Origin: Harmothoe impar
Taxonomy: Eukaryota > Annelida > Polychaeta > Phyllodocida > Polynoidae
Length of the DNA stretch: 64,000 nt
Assembly (NCBI GenBank): GCA_947462335.1
Contig: OX381706.1
Location: 19,878,784 to 19,942,783, forward strand
Reading direction: 5' to 3'
The position numbers and the translations under genes are program-made. Below, in pieces: positions 10,918-19,271 of this stretch. The notes below the pieces were generated by a model. It made no database searches and was not told the origin of the DNA. It worked only from the letters and a program-made list of their open reading frames with translations. Position 1 is the first letter of the stretch. Every line of letters begins with the position of its first letter.

Positions 10918-11074
10918 ACAAGTAGGTCATATGACATCACTTCCTGTAAATACTGCTCTCTGATTGGTTCAGAGCCTTCTAAGTAGGTCAAGTGATGTCA
11001 CATCTGTTTGGTAAGTATGTCAACTTTCACCCAGTAGCTAAATCTATGCGCTGAGTTTGCTCCTCTATACTACT
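10918..11074. repeat. Relic of a PolB-element terminus in the duplicated unit
   Basis: Carries gtaggtcatatgac, atcacttcctg, ctgattgg and aagtaggtcaagtgatgtcac in the order seen in the terminal repeats of the PolB element, and ends ctatactact like the true element end. It is diverged and repeated in each unit (26391-26547, 30136-30292, 33492-33649). Confidence 0.6.
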
Positions 11075-11140
11075 AAAATGAAATGGTTCCTGACAGTACA
11101 AACAAATTAGAGTAGGTAGCTCAATTAGTCTATATCTTTT

Positions 11141-11802
11141 AACCCTTTCACCACTGCATTTCTGGCCGAATATCTTTGAATTTCATTCAAATTATTACCT
11201 ATTTACAAAGAAACACTTGTGAAATTATATTGAGAGTATCCTATTGTTATTATGTACCGTCCTGAAGAATGTGACATAAAGAATTGGAAAAAGTCGAAAA
11301 AATCAAAAATCCTCTTAAAAGAAGTAACCATGGCAACCAATTTGTTTATATGAAGGAATGTTTTCATAAATAAACTATTTTCATTGAGTTCCATTCTGGC
11401 TTCACATATGATGTTATACTTCATAAATATGATTGATGGTCACTTTTACATGATCTCCATGAGATTCCCTTTCAGAAACTGTATCGGTTGTCATGGTAAC
11501 ACAAATAGTTCCTGAGAGACAGCTTGTCCAAAATACCTCACTTTTAGGGAAATTTACAGGAAAAGGAAGACAATTTGGGCTAGTTTGTTGCCATGGTTAC
11601 AGTTGGAATTTTGAAAGCACACTTACTTAGAACATTGAATTTAATAGAGGACGTCAATACCTTGAATTTGGTATCATACATATAAAAGTTTCTCAAAATT
11701 CTGACAATAATGTAACACTTTGAAAATTGCATGTTTTTCACCTGATCTAGATGACTAGGCCAGGTATCAATGTGCATATTGTACCATACCGTGTGGAAAG
11801 GG
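11141..11802. mobile_element. 662-bp piggyBac-type MITE
   Basis: Flanked by TTAA at 11137-11140 and 11803-11806. Ends are CCCTTTCACCAC and, read in reverse complement, CCCTTTCCACAC. The other three units have a single TTAA and no insert (near 26612, 30357 and 33715), so the insertion is recent. No coding region was recognised. Confidence 0.8.
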
Positions 11803-12370
11803 TTAAGGATAATTTGGTTGGACCAGTTCTGATCCTATACTTTTTTGGAACTAATATGTATGATTGCCAGGAATGTGTTATGCCAATTTAGGCCTCAATA
11901 CCCCGAAAACGGTTGGGTTTTACCTTACTCTAACAAAGGGCCGCAATGCACCCATGATGATACTGTATCTATAACCAGACGACTTTCAAGGAAATGAAGT
12001 ACCGTAAAACATCACTTCTACCATATCCAACGTAATAAGCACCCTGGGTTATTTTGAGTTGAAAAATCAGCCTCAAGTGTTCATTTAGTTAAGTGCCCCC
12101 CACATACCACTAGACCAGCACTATAGCTGGTTCCAATGCACCCTTTATCTTGGGCCTTACTTTAAAAACAGATTTGACCATCCCTTATCCTTTAGATATG
12201 ATATTTTCATATTATATGTGTACAACAAATTAAAGTATAGGATTGAAAAAATCATCGTTTCGGATGTAGGCCTACTAACTTTAACTACAAACCAACATAA
12301 AAGCTTTATTTTCATTTCACGTAAGGTAAATATAGGTAAATGCAAAATCTACTAATTCATTATTATTTAG

Positions 12371-12514
12371 TTCCATCATTGCTTCACTAATTGGGAAACA
12401 CCCGGACACATTGTTTTTCTATGAGCCAATGAATGCACTGTATATGTCTGTGTTTGGGCTCCCTGGGTGGGTCACGCTGGATGAGATAAACTACTGCAGG
12501 AACGGCTCAGTCAG
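12371..12514 (+). pseudogene. Truncated sulfotransferase exon 2, unit A
   Basis: Homologous to 7625-7812 but missing its first 44 bases, which encode the start of the PAPS-binding loop (AYQHSG). A new tttag acceptor-like end lies directly before it and the normal GTGAGT donor follows. No exon 1 copy lies between here and the preceding gene, so this unit cannot make a whole enzyme by itself. Confidence 0.7.
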
Positions 12515-12548
12515 GTGAGTATTATCAAAGAGCAAATAATTCATAGAC

Positions 12549-12703
12549 AAATGCCAATGCCCATTGATACCGTCTCTGTTGTATTTCATGAGTGGGGGCT
12601 GGAGCAGTATCCCACGAAGCCACAGGCTGAGTGGAATGCGCCCCAGCCCCCACGAGTGAAATAAATCAGAGCTGTATCAATGTAGTTGGCATTTGTGTTT
12701 ATT
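12549..12703. repeat. Hairpin element with arms caaatgccaa / ttggcatttg
   Basis: Outer and inner inverted repeats about 155 bp long. The central GC-rich segment is reversed relative to 7841-7963. A left arm only is present at 34500-34540. Confidence 0.6.
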
Positions 12704-13890
12704 TTTTTATTTGAAGCCATTTAATGAAGGAAAAACAACGTAGGAGATCTTGTATTTCCAAAAAAATAATAAGAGGGTCCACTTAGGTGTGTTCTTGCAT
12801 AGGTAGGGTGGCCGGACCAATTTTTTAATATCATATGCCATACAGATGGAAAATATCTACTGATAGCCCTAATATTCACATTTCAGACACTACTTATGTT
12901 GTGTTGGTGCAGTAGATAGGAAATTAGCTGTGCTTGATTGGGTCTCCCTCACCCTAATAAACCTTCTGACAGGTTTAAATTCGTGCCATGCCCAAGGCTA
13001 TGGTTCATAGCAGTCTCCTTACTGTACCACCATGCCACCTGGAGTTATTCTGCTGAATCAATGGCCTTACCTGCCTTCATGTGCCAATCTGCCTAATGGG
13101 AACGCATAGGTATAAGCAGGTATACACTGCCACCATCTGGTGTCAAAATGTCTCTAAACTGATTAGCATCCTTACATGACCCCAAAGAGATTGCCTGACG
13201 CTGGCTGACGCTAGGTTGTATCATTTCCATTCCAAATGCATAATTTTCAGTTGATTTAGCTCTATCTACAGTAGTTTGCTGTAAATTGCCAATTAAAGAT
13301 TTCTATAAAAAAATGAGTTGTCAAAATTCATAATCATAAGTGGCTTATCTGTAATAGATGTGATTTTGTTTAGTAGTTATAAGACTTCTCATCAGATACC
13401 TGCATTTAAGACGCTTCAAACAAAAGAAGAATCTCGTTGATACATGGATTTGCCACCAAGTAGTGCCCATTCTCCCAAATGATAGCTGCAGGTGAAAACT
13501 CAATTATACAGCTCAAAATACACTCGAAATGCGAAGGAGTGTCAACTTTTCTCCTGATTTGAAATATGTAATACAGTTTATTATGCTTATTCCAGCTAGT
13601 ATATGATGGACACACTCAATATCTCAAACATACCAAGTGACTAGAAGTCTTTATCTGCTACCTAGCCAAAATTAGAAGAAATATGAAAAGGGTCATTTAA
13701 CATAGGATCAGATACACACTGAACGATCATGCAAATCCTCCAGCCACCCTAGCATAGGTTAGCATTGTACCCCAGCCATCGGATTTCCTCAAAATACCCC
13801 AAAAGGGTGATAAATATTTGACTATTCTGTACACTGAATATCTTTGAGCAATGATAGAGAAAATGTTTGCTTTTCATTGGATTACTGCAG
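12704..13890. other. Unit A intron-like sequence, no gene seen
   Basis: AT-rich sequence between the exon 2 remnant and the candidate exon. Units B and C lack about 12150-13770, which includes exon 2; the join lies near 26953 and 30698. Confidence 0.5.
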
Positions 13891-14061
13891 ATTTCTGGTC
13901 CTGTCTGGCCTGTGTCGTCCCTGGTGGATGGAGTGTACAGTGCACTGTTCGCACCTAAAGCCTTGTTAACTAATAACCCCCTGGAGCTACTATTCCTGAT
14001 TAAATCTCCTCCAAACTTATCATGGGTATTGAGAAAACATATAGAAAAAAATTATATGGAG
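13891..14061 (+). other. Candidate 57-codon exon, copy 1 (function unknown)
   Basis: A 171-bp open segment with a good acceptor (ttactgcag) and a GTAAAA donor, encoding a peptide starting ISGPVWPVSSL. Copies at 27072-27242 and 30817-30987 stay open. Both ends are phase 0, while sulfotransferase exon 2 ends and exon 3 starts in phase 2, so splicing it between them would break the frame. It is either a separate alternative exon or not coding. The copies are too similar for conservation to count as evidence. Confidence 0.3.
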
Positions 14062-14595
14062 GTAAAAACTTTTTCCAGGAATTAAAATGCCATTTCATCT
14101 ATGTTTAAGTAAATAGGTATTAGGTGTACTAAATGGACTGTACACCCCATCCACCAGGGTGCGCCATAGGCTTTTGGGGGACAAGAAATTAGCAAGTGGA
14201 CCCTCTTAGTAGTCTTTGCTTTTTGGTATTATTACCTCATTTTTCTAACCACAATTAGTGTGAGTATATTCAATGATTAGGACTCATAATTAAAAAGATT
14301 TGGACCCCTCCTGAGGGTGGGAACAAAAAAATTGCATCCCTTTTCAGCTCAAAGGGGGCGGCCGCACTCAATTTCAACCTGCCTGAGGAGGGGGGAACCG
14401 AAAAAAATCGACCCCTCCCGCAGGGGAGACCAAAAAATTCTGACCACTGGTATAAAAATCTACCGACCCCCTGTTGTTAAAAAATTACCACTCTTTACTC
14501 CCCACTGAAAATAGATGACACAGCCCCGTGAGACCCTCTTTCTGAGTTGTCACTCTGGTAACTATTACTGAGTTGTCACTCTTTCTGACAGTGCA

Positions 14596-14601
14596 GATAA
14601 G
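14596..14601. repeat. Target-site duplication, left (GATAAG)
   Basis: GATAAG directly before the element start at 14602, repeated at 24032-24037. The uninterrupted site, gcagataagccttaat, is present at 8563-8578. Confidence 0.95.
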
Positions 14602-15030
14602 AGTAGTATAGTATGTATCGGAACGGGACTATAGTTAAGTACTGTTTATTACTCAATCGACCTGCAGCCAATCAGAGGCCTCCATTTGGTCACGTGACCG
14701 GAAGTGACCTACTTAGGGGATTAGTGGTGAGGTCACGTGACCTAGTTAGCCAATCAGAGGCCGCCATTTGGTCACGTGACCGGAAGTGAGGTCATATGAC
14801 CTACTTATGGACCGGAAGTGACGTCATATGACCTACTTAGGGGACCGGAAGTGACCTACTTTAGGATCACGTGACCGGAAGTGACCTGATGAGTCACGTG
14901 ACCGGAAGTGACGTCACATGACCTAATGGCCAACCGGAAGTGAGTGACCTGATTGAGGATCACGTGACCGGAAGTGACCTGATTGATCACGTGACCGGAA
15001 GAAGAAGAAGAAGTGACGTCACGCGACTTA
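14602..15030. repeat. Left terminal inverted repeat of the complete element
   Basis: After the unique terminal 70 bases it is an array of about eight accggaagtga sites, about seven tcacgtgac sites, several gtcatatgac or tgacgtca sites and two agccaatcagagg boxes. Weaker homology to the right end resumes near 15630-15660 (gaagacgtatgaaaataaaa). Confidence 0.9.
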
Positions 15031-15266
15031 ATGAAGAGATGAGCGTCTTTAAGGGGTCACGGGCTTTAAAATGTGATATCTTTTTTTTTTGGAGGAGGAG
15101 GAGGAGGAGGAGGAGAAGGAGAGGAGGAGGCGAGTCTCTTATTTTTTTCGGTAAACTAATAAAAAACACTACGATATAAGTTGTTTTGTTTTTTTTCATT
15201 TTTTATTGTTTTACGAGCGACTGGAAGTGACTTATTGAACTAGGTAGAAGCGTTCTTTAGAGTGTA
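15031..15266. other. Purine-rich subterminal region
   Basis: Contains a (GGA)n tract at about 15092-15130, and a segment ending aacactacgatataag that matches the left element at 5315-5345 in reverse. No gene seen. Confidence 0.5.
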
Positions 15267-15423
15267 TAAGGGGGGGGGGGGGGAGGGGAGGGGAGGGGAG
15301 GGGAGGGGGGGAGGGGGGCCCCTTTAAGATGCATGGGGAGGGGGGCGCTTTTAGGATGCATGGGGCGGGTGGTGGGGGGAGGGGGGGAGGGGGGAGGGGG
15401 GCACTCTAGGGGGGCACTCTAAG
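15267..15423. repeat. G-rich tract, candidate G-quadruplex region
   Basis: A long G run followed by repeated aggggaggggagggg on the plus strand. It matches the C-rich tract at 5087-5245 of the oppositely oriented copy. Confidence 0.85.
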
Positions 15424-15472
15424 GGGCGTTTGTCTCTTTTAAGAAAAAAAGAAAAGAAAAAGATTTCAATCG

Positions 15473-15514
15473 AGAGACACGCTTCTTCCTCTCGAGAGGA
15501 AGAAGCGTGTCTCT
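15473..15514. repeat. 42-bp perfect palindrome, copy 2
   Basis: Arms 15473-15493 and 15494-15514 are exact reverse complements around CTCGAG. Relative to 4989-5030 the ninth position is G instead of A and its partner is C instead of T, so pairing is kept. It lies 871 bp from the element end; no such palindrome exists at the other end. Confidence 0.95.
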
Positions 15515-15667
15515 TCGTTTTTTTTTTGTTTATCAAGTGCTTCGATGAGGCGATCAGCTGCGACTGGAGGAAGTGACACTTTAAGAGGGCGCGCTTCTTA
15601 ATTGTTATGATATTATTTTTTTTTTACTTACTAATAAAGAAGACGTATGAAAATAAAACACAACAAT

Positions 15668-16408
15668 TCACATGTCCGTCGTTCTCGTTGTTTCTTGCTT
15701 GATAAAGTCAAGTAATATCGTGATGCCGAGGTCAAACTTTCCCATGTCCTCAGTCAACACTCGAAGGAGTTCAAAAGGTGTACCGCCGGCACCGTCAGCT
15801 TCATCTTGCCACATTTTCAACACTCGGAAGGCCCACTCAGCGGGACTTCCTCCGTATTCGCATTCTTCAGCGATCTTATCTAACCTCTCAGGCGACAATT
15901 TTAAATGGTCCCCCACCTCTTTCCACCTGCTACCTAGACGTCTGCCGAGGGTGCCCAAGTGCTTATGCATCGCGCGCGAGTCGGGGTTTTCGAAATCCAA
16001 CCCCTGTCTGTGGAGAAGGGACATCCACTGAGCCAACAGTTCCACGCGTCTAATGCGGGTGAAGACGCGACCGAGCTCTCCCCATCTATGACGATGCGGG
16101 GTTTCACCCCACCAGACTCGGAACATCGCCGTACACAGCTCCTCCGGTGTCTTGACACTGCGCTCTACTAGAGCATCCATACGGGCGGCGGTAACTTTTA
16201 AGCTACTGCCCAACTCTCTCCAACAGCCGCTCAACTCTTTACCTAGTTGACGAAGCAAGGCGTCGCTATAGGCTAACCGCCGCTGTCCTACCTCTCTGTT
16301 CTCCCCATCGGTCTGCCTCGCGCGTCTCACGTCGTCAAGCCGCATTAACTTTTTTTCAGGTGGACAAGGCGGTGAAGGCGAGCTTGAAAGTGGAATAGCT
16401 TGAGCCAT
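15668..16408 (-). CDS. Tandem death-domain protein, 246 residues
   Basis: ATG at 16408, intact to the stop at 15668. Death domain 1 lies at about residues 48-130 (LGKELSGCWRELGSSLKV, then RRVELLAQW) and death domain 2 at about 148-240 (LGRRLGSRWKEVGDHLKL, then ending in a DLGITILL helix). Both show the W-x-x-L/V-G-x-x-L-x-(V/L) helix 2-3 pattern of this fold. No caspase, kinase or other catalytic part is present, so the protein looks like a pure adaptor or decoy. It is transcribed away from the PC4-like gene from a shared 1-kb promoter region. The gene is deleted from the left element copy, where the other ORF carries two death domains instead. Confidence 0.8.
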   Translation of the reverse strand: MAQAIPLSSSPSPPCPPEKKLMRLDDVRRARQTDGENREVGQRRLAYSDALLRQLGKELSGCWRELGSSLKVTAARMDALVERSVKTPEELCTAMFRVWWGETPHRHRWGELGRVFTRIRRVELLAQWMSLLHRQGLDFENPDSRAMHKHLGTLGRRLGSRWKEVGDHLKLSPERLDKIAEECEYGGSPAEWAFRVLKMWQDEADGAGGTPFELLRVLTEDMGKFDLGITILLDFIKQETTRTTDM

Positions 16409-16428
16409 CTCGTCTCGTCTTGGCGGTG

Positions 16429-16466
<38 letters not shown>

Positions 16467-16500
16467 GGCGGCAGTGGTGGCGGCGGTGGTGGTAGTAGAC
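16409..16500. repeat. (GCC/GGC)n leader of the death-domain gene
   Basis: Nearly pure GGC/GGT repeats on the plus strand upstream of the minus-strand ATG, probably 5' UTR. The same leader survives in the left element at 4810-4868. Confidence 0.6.
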
Positions 16501-16550
16501 GTTACTGTGGTCAGAGGCGATATGGTTTTTTTCCAACAGAAATCAGAGCT

Positions 16551-16557
16551 TTTTATA
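16551..16557 (-). promoter_or_regulatory. TATA box of the tandem death-domain gene
   Basis: TATAAAA on the minus strand about 145 bases upstream of the ATG at 16408. The homologous box persists at 4753-4760. Confidence 0.55.
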
Positions 16558-17040
16558 CAGAGGGAGTTTAATCCCATTTCCAACAGCACTCCAGCTGTGT
16601 AGCGACCTGTCCGCATGACGCTTTTTCAACCGCTCCGCTCCTTAAGAGCTTAGATGACGAGGGGTGTGTCATCGCTATCCGTGGAGACCAGCTGAAAACG
16701 GTGTTTCTTCCTCATCCATTAGCCTTACCTCCTACCCCCTACCTGAGGACGTCTCCCTCCCTCTGACATTCATTGTAACAAACGTCAGAGGTCAGGTGAA
16801 AATCGGATTTTTTTCATGCACAGCCTTAGTCTATTGAACTAGCCGGCCGCCGCCTGGCCGGCCCGGTCTACTCACCACGGCAGGAGGTGGTGATTTTTTT
16901 TTTTTGTCTTACACTTAAGTCGCTCACCACATGCACACGCCTCTACTCACAGACAGACACGTTCGTCTTAGGGGGGTCCTGCTTCACGCCACACGCCTCC
17001 TGTAGTTTTTTTTGTACACACACTCTAAGCTCGTCACCGT
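16558..17040. other. Divergent promoter region, unique part
   Basis: No ORF supported. Homologous in reverse orientation to about 4300-4750 of the left copy, including shared strings such as aacgtcagaggtcaggtgaaaatcg. Probably regulatory for both flanking genes. Confidence 0.5.
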
Positions 17041-17400
17041 TAATCCTTTATACAGCTAACGCGCGCTGAATGGCTGAACAGGGTGGTAAGTGGCTTAGCT
17101 CATGACAGTGGATCCCTCAAAAAAAAAAAAGAGGGGAAAGGGATCCAGCTGAAAACGTCATACCTTATGTCTTTGTGAATGGCCGCCGGTCAGTCGACGG
17201 CAGCAACCGCTTAATCCTTTATACAGCTAATGCGCGTTGAATTGCTGAACAGGGTGTTAAGCGGCTTAGCTCATGACAGTCGATCTCTCAAAAGGGGGGA
17301 AAGGGATCCAGCTGAAAACGTCATGCCTTATGTCTTTTGTTTCTCTTTGTGAATGGCCGCCGGCCAGCCGGCGGCAGCTGAACAGGGTCAGTAAGTAGCT
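17041..17400. repeat. 171-bp direct repeats in the promoter region
   Basis: The unit starting taatcctttatacagctaa repeats at 17041 and 17212, and a third partial unit starts near 17377. Each includes cttagctcatgacagt, gggatccagctgaaaacgtcat and a ggccgccgg palindromic motif. Such repeats could be enhancer units. Confidence 0.7.
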
Positions 17401-17422
17401 TAGCTCTAGAAGCGAGAAGGCG

Positions 17423-17430
17423 TATATAAG
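17423..17430 (+). promoter_or_regulatory. TATA box of the PC4-like gene
   Basis: TATATAAG followed by gggtctgg, about 60 bases upstream of the ATG at 17489. Its position and surroundings are conserved in the left copy. Confidence 0.65.
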
Positions 17431-17488
17431 GGGTCTGGAAACCTCCATTCACTCACTCATTCTTTTGCTGCTCTCTACAGTCACCACC

Positions 17489-19060
17489 ATGAGCAAAAGA
17501 CAACACCTAGCGCCGTCCAAGAACAAGAAGACTACGCGGAACAGCGCTCGTTTAGCGTCAGTGCCTCCTCTTGCTACTGAACATGAGACTACCGCCGCAG
17601 CCGCTTGGTCTTATCACCCTCCCGCTGTAGCGAGCGCTCGCGGCAGTAGTAGTAGTAGTAGCAGTAGTAGTAGCAGTAGTAGTACTAGTAGTAGTAGTAG
17701 TAGTAGTAGTACTACTGGTAGTAGTCGTCGTGCTAGCGACGTTGTTACACTCGCGACGGTACACGTTGCTGCTAAGCGCGCTGCCGCTGCTACTGCCGCC
17801 CCGCCTGCTGCGGCTGCTGCTGCTGCTGCTGCACCTGCTACCGCTGCGCCTGCTACTGATGCGCCTGCTGAGGCTGCTGCGCCTGCTACTGTTGCGTCTG
17901 CTGCTGCGCCTGCTGCTGCTGCTGCTGCTTCTGCTGCACCTGCTGCTACCGCTACTACTACTGACGACAACGCTCCTGGCACAGCGCAGTACTGGCAACC
18001 GGGTTTTTACCTCCCCACTACTGTTGATGACTTTGATGACCTGCCGCACGTTGCACAGCCCCTCTCCTCCACCACTACATCGACCGACGCCCTCGACGCC
18101 GCTCGCGCTGAGAGTGACAGCTATTCGGACACTCAGCCCCTAAACCGAGAAGAAGAGGAGGAGGAGGAGGAGCAGCAGCAACAGGGTGAGACAGAGAACG
18201 ACGCTGACGACGAGGCGTACGAACAACCCGAAGGGAAAGGGGTGGGCGGTACGTTTTTCGGCTTCCCTCTTCGACCTTTCGACCTCACTTCCTCCACTAG
18301 TAGCGTCCCGTCCGGTCCGTGGCGACTGCCCTCACCGCCACCTTACGAGGGCGGCGGCGCTTCATCTTCTACCGCTACACTCAGCACCGACGGCGTGTGG
18401 CTGCGCTGTTCCAACAACGAGGCCTCGGATACCACCAGCGCTGACGCTGCTCCTGCTATCGGTTCTGCTGCTGATTCAGCTCACGCTGATGGTGTTACTC
18501 ATCCTGCGGGTGTGAAACGTTCTAAGGTGAGTTCCAGAACAACAAGGCCTAGTAAGAAGAGAAAAATACAAGAAAAAGAACGAGATGGACGAGAAGAAGC
18601 AGAGAAAACCTTCTCCCGTCCTCTCGGGTTAGAGTTCTGCTTAGACGGAGCTTTGACGCTGGAGATCTGGGAGGACGTGGCTAGACTGTCTAGGAGGCCG
18701 CGCTACACAAAAGACGGCCAGGTGAAAGAGGCGTCTCTGACCAGAAGCAAGCGAGTGCACTTCACGGCCGACGCGCTGCGCGAGCTCATAGCACGCATCG
18801 CCGATATCCGCGCAGTGGACACAGCGGCTGCGCAAGGAAAACCTAATCACACCCCCTGGTTCGCAGTGCTGGATGAGGAGGGCGAAGTGTACGCAGCTGT
18901 GAGCTACTACAGCGGTAAGAACCTCGTCCACGTGCGCAAGTACGAAGGTCCTGACAAAAAACCCACACAGCAGGGAGTGACGCTGTCCGCCAGAGCGCTC
19001 AAAGAGTTGGATGACAAAACAGAGATCATTCTGAAATATCTCGGCATAGATTCGGAATGA
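17489..19060 (+). CDS. Low-complexity protein with C-terminal PC4-like ssDNA-binding region
   Basis: A 523-residue ORF from an ATG in strong context (accaccATGagc). Residues 1 to about 330 are Ser/Ala/Thr/Glu-rich, with trinucleotide-repeat tracts, and start like the protein at 3839. A basic stretch (TRPSKKRKIQEKERD, about 352-366) looks like a nuclear localisation signal. The C-terminus, about 385-520, has two PC4/p15-like halves: one ending SKRVHFTADALREL, and a clearer one with VYAAVSYYSGKNLVHVRKYE then GVTLSARALKEL. PC4 proteins bind single-stranded DNA and act in transcription and replication, so a role beside the adjacent polymerase is plausible. The PolB gene follows 211 bp downstream on the same strand. 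Confidence 0.75.
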   Translation: MSKRQHLAPSKNKKTTRNSARLASVPPLATEHETTAAAAWSYHPPAVASARGSSSSSSSSSSSSSTSSSSSSSSTTGSSRRASDVVTLATVHVAAKRAAAATAAPPAAAAAAAAAPATAAPATDAPAEAAAPATVASAAAPAAAAAASAAPAATATTTDDNAPGTAQYWQPGFYLPTTVDDFDDLPHVAQPLSSTTTSTDALDAARAESDSYSDTQPLNREEEEEEEEQQQQGETENDADDEAYEQPEGKGVGGTFFGFPLRPFDLTSSTSSVPSGPWRLPSPPPYEGGGASSSTATLSTDGVWLRCSNNEASDTTSADAAPAIGSAADSAHADGVTHPAGVKRSKVSSRTTRPSKKRKIQEKERDGREEAEKTFSRPLGLEFCLDGALTLEIWEDVARLSRRPRYTKDGQVKEASLTRSKRVHFTADALRELIARIADIRAVDTAAAQGKPNHTPWFAVLDEEGEVYAAVSYYSGKNLVHVRKYEGPDKKPTQQGVTLSARALKELDDKTEIILKYLGIDSE

Positions 19061-19075
19061 GAGACGCTCAACGCT

Positions 19076-19082
<7 letters not shown>

Positions 19083-19124
<42 letters not shown>

Positions 19125-19240
19125 CGTTTTGACGTACGCTGTATGAGACAGACAGACGGATACACAGACAGCAGACAGAAAGATAAATAGATAGATAGAT
19201 AGACAGATAGATTGATAGATAGATAGATAGTTAGACGGCT
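19083..19240. repeat. (CA)n and (GATA)n microsatellites between the two genes
   Basis: A (AC)n run at about 19085-19124 and gata/gaca repeats at about 19186-19232. No separate promoter for the polymerase is obvious here. Confidence 0.85.
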
Positions 19241-19271
19241 AAGTAGTTGGTAACTGAGTGAAAAAAAAAAC

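Noticed and set aside
13891..14061. Middle coding exon of the sulfotransferase
   Set aside because: It is phase 0/0, whereas the flanking exons need phase 2, so inclusion would cause early termination; the intact first gene lacks it.
14650..15010. Regularly repeated tcacgtgaccggaagtgac units as a CRISPR-like array
   Set aside because: Units and spacers vary in length, the motifs are palindromic transcription-factor sites, and the context is a eukaryotic element terminus.
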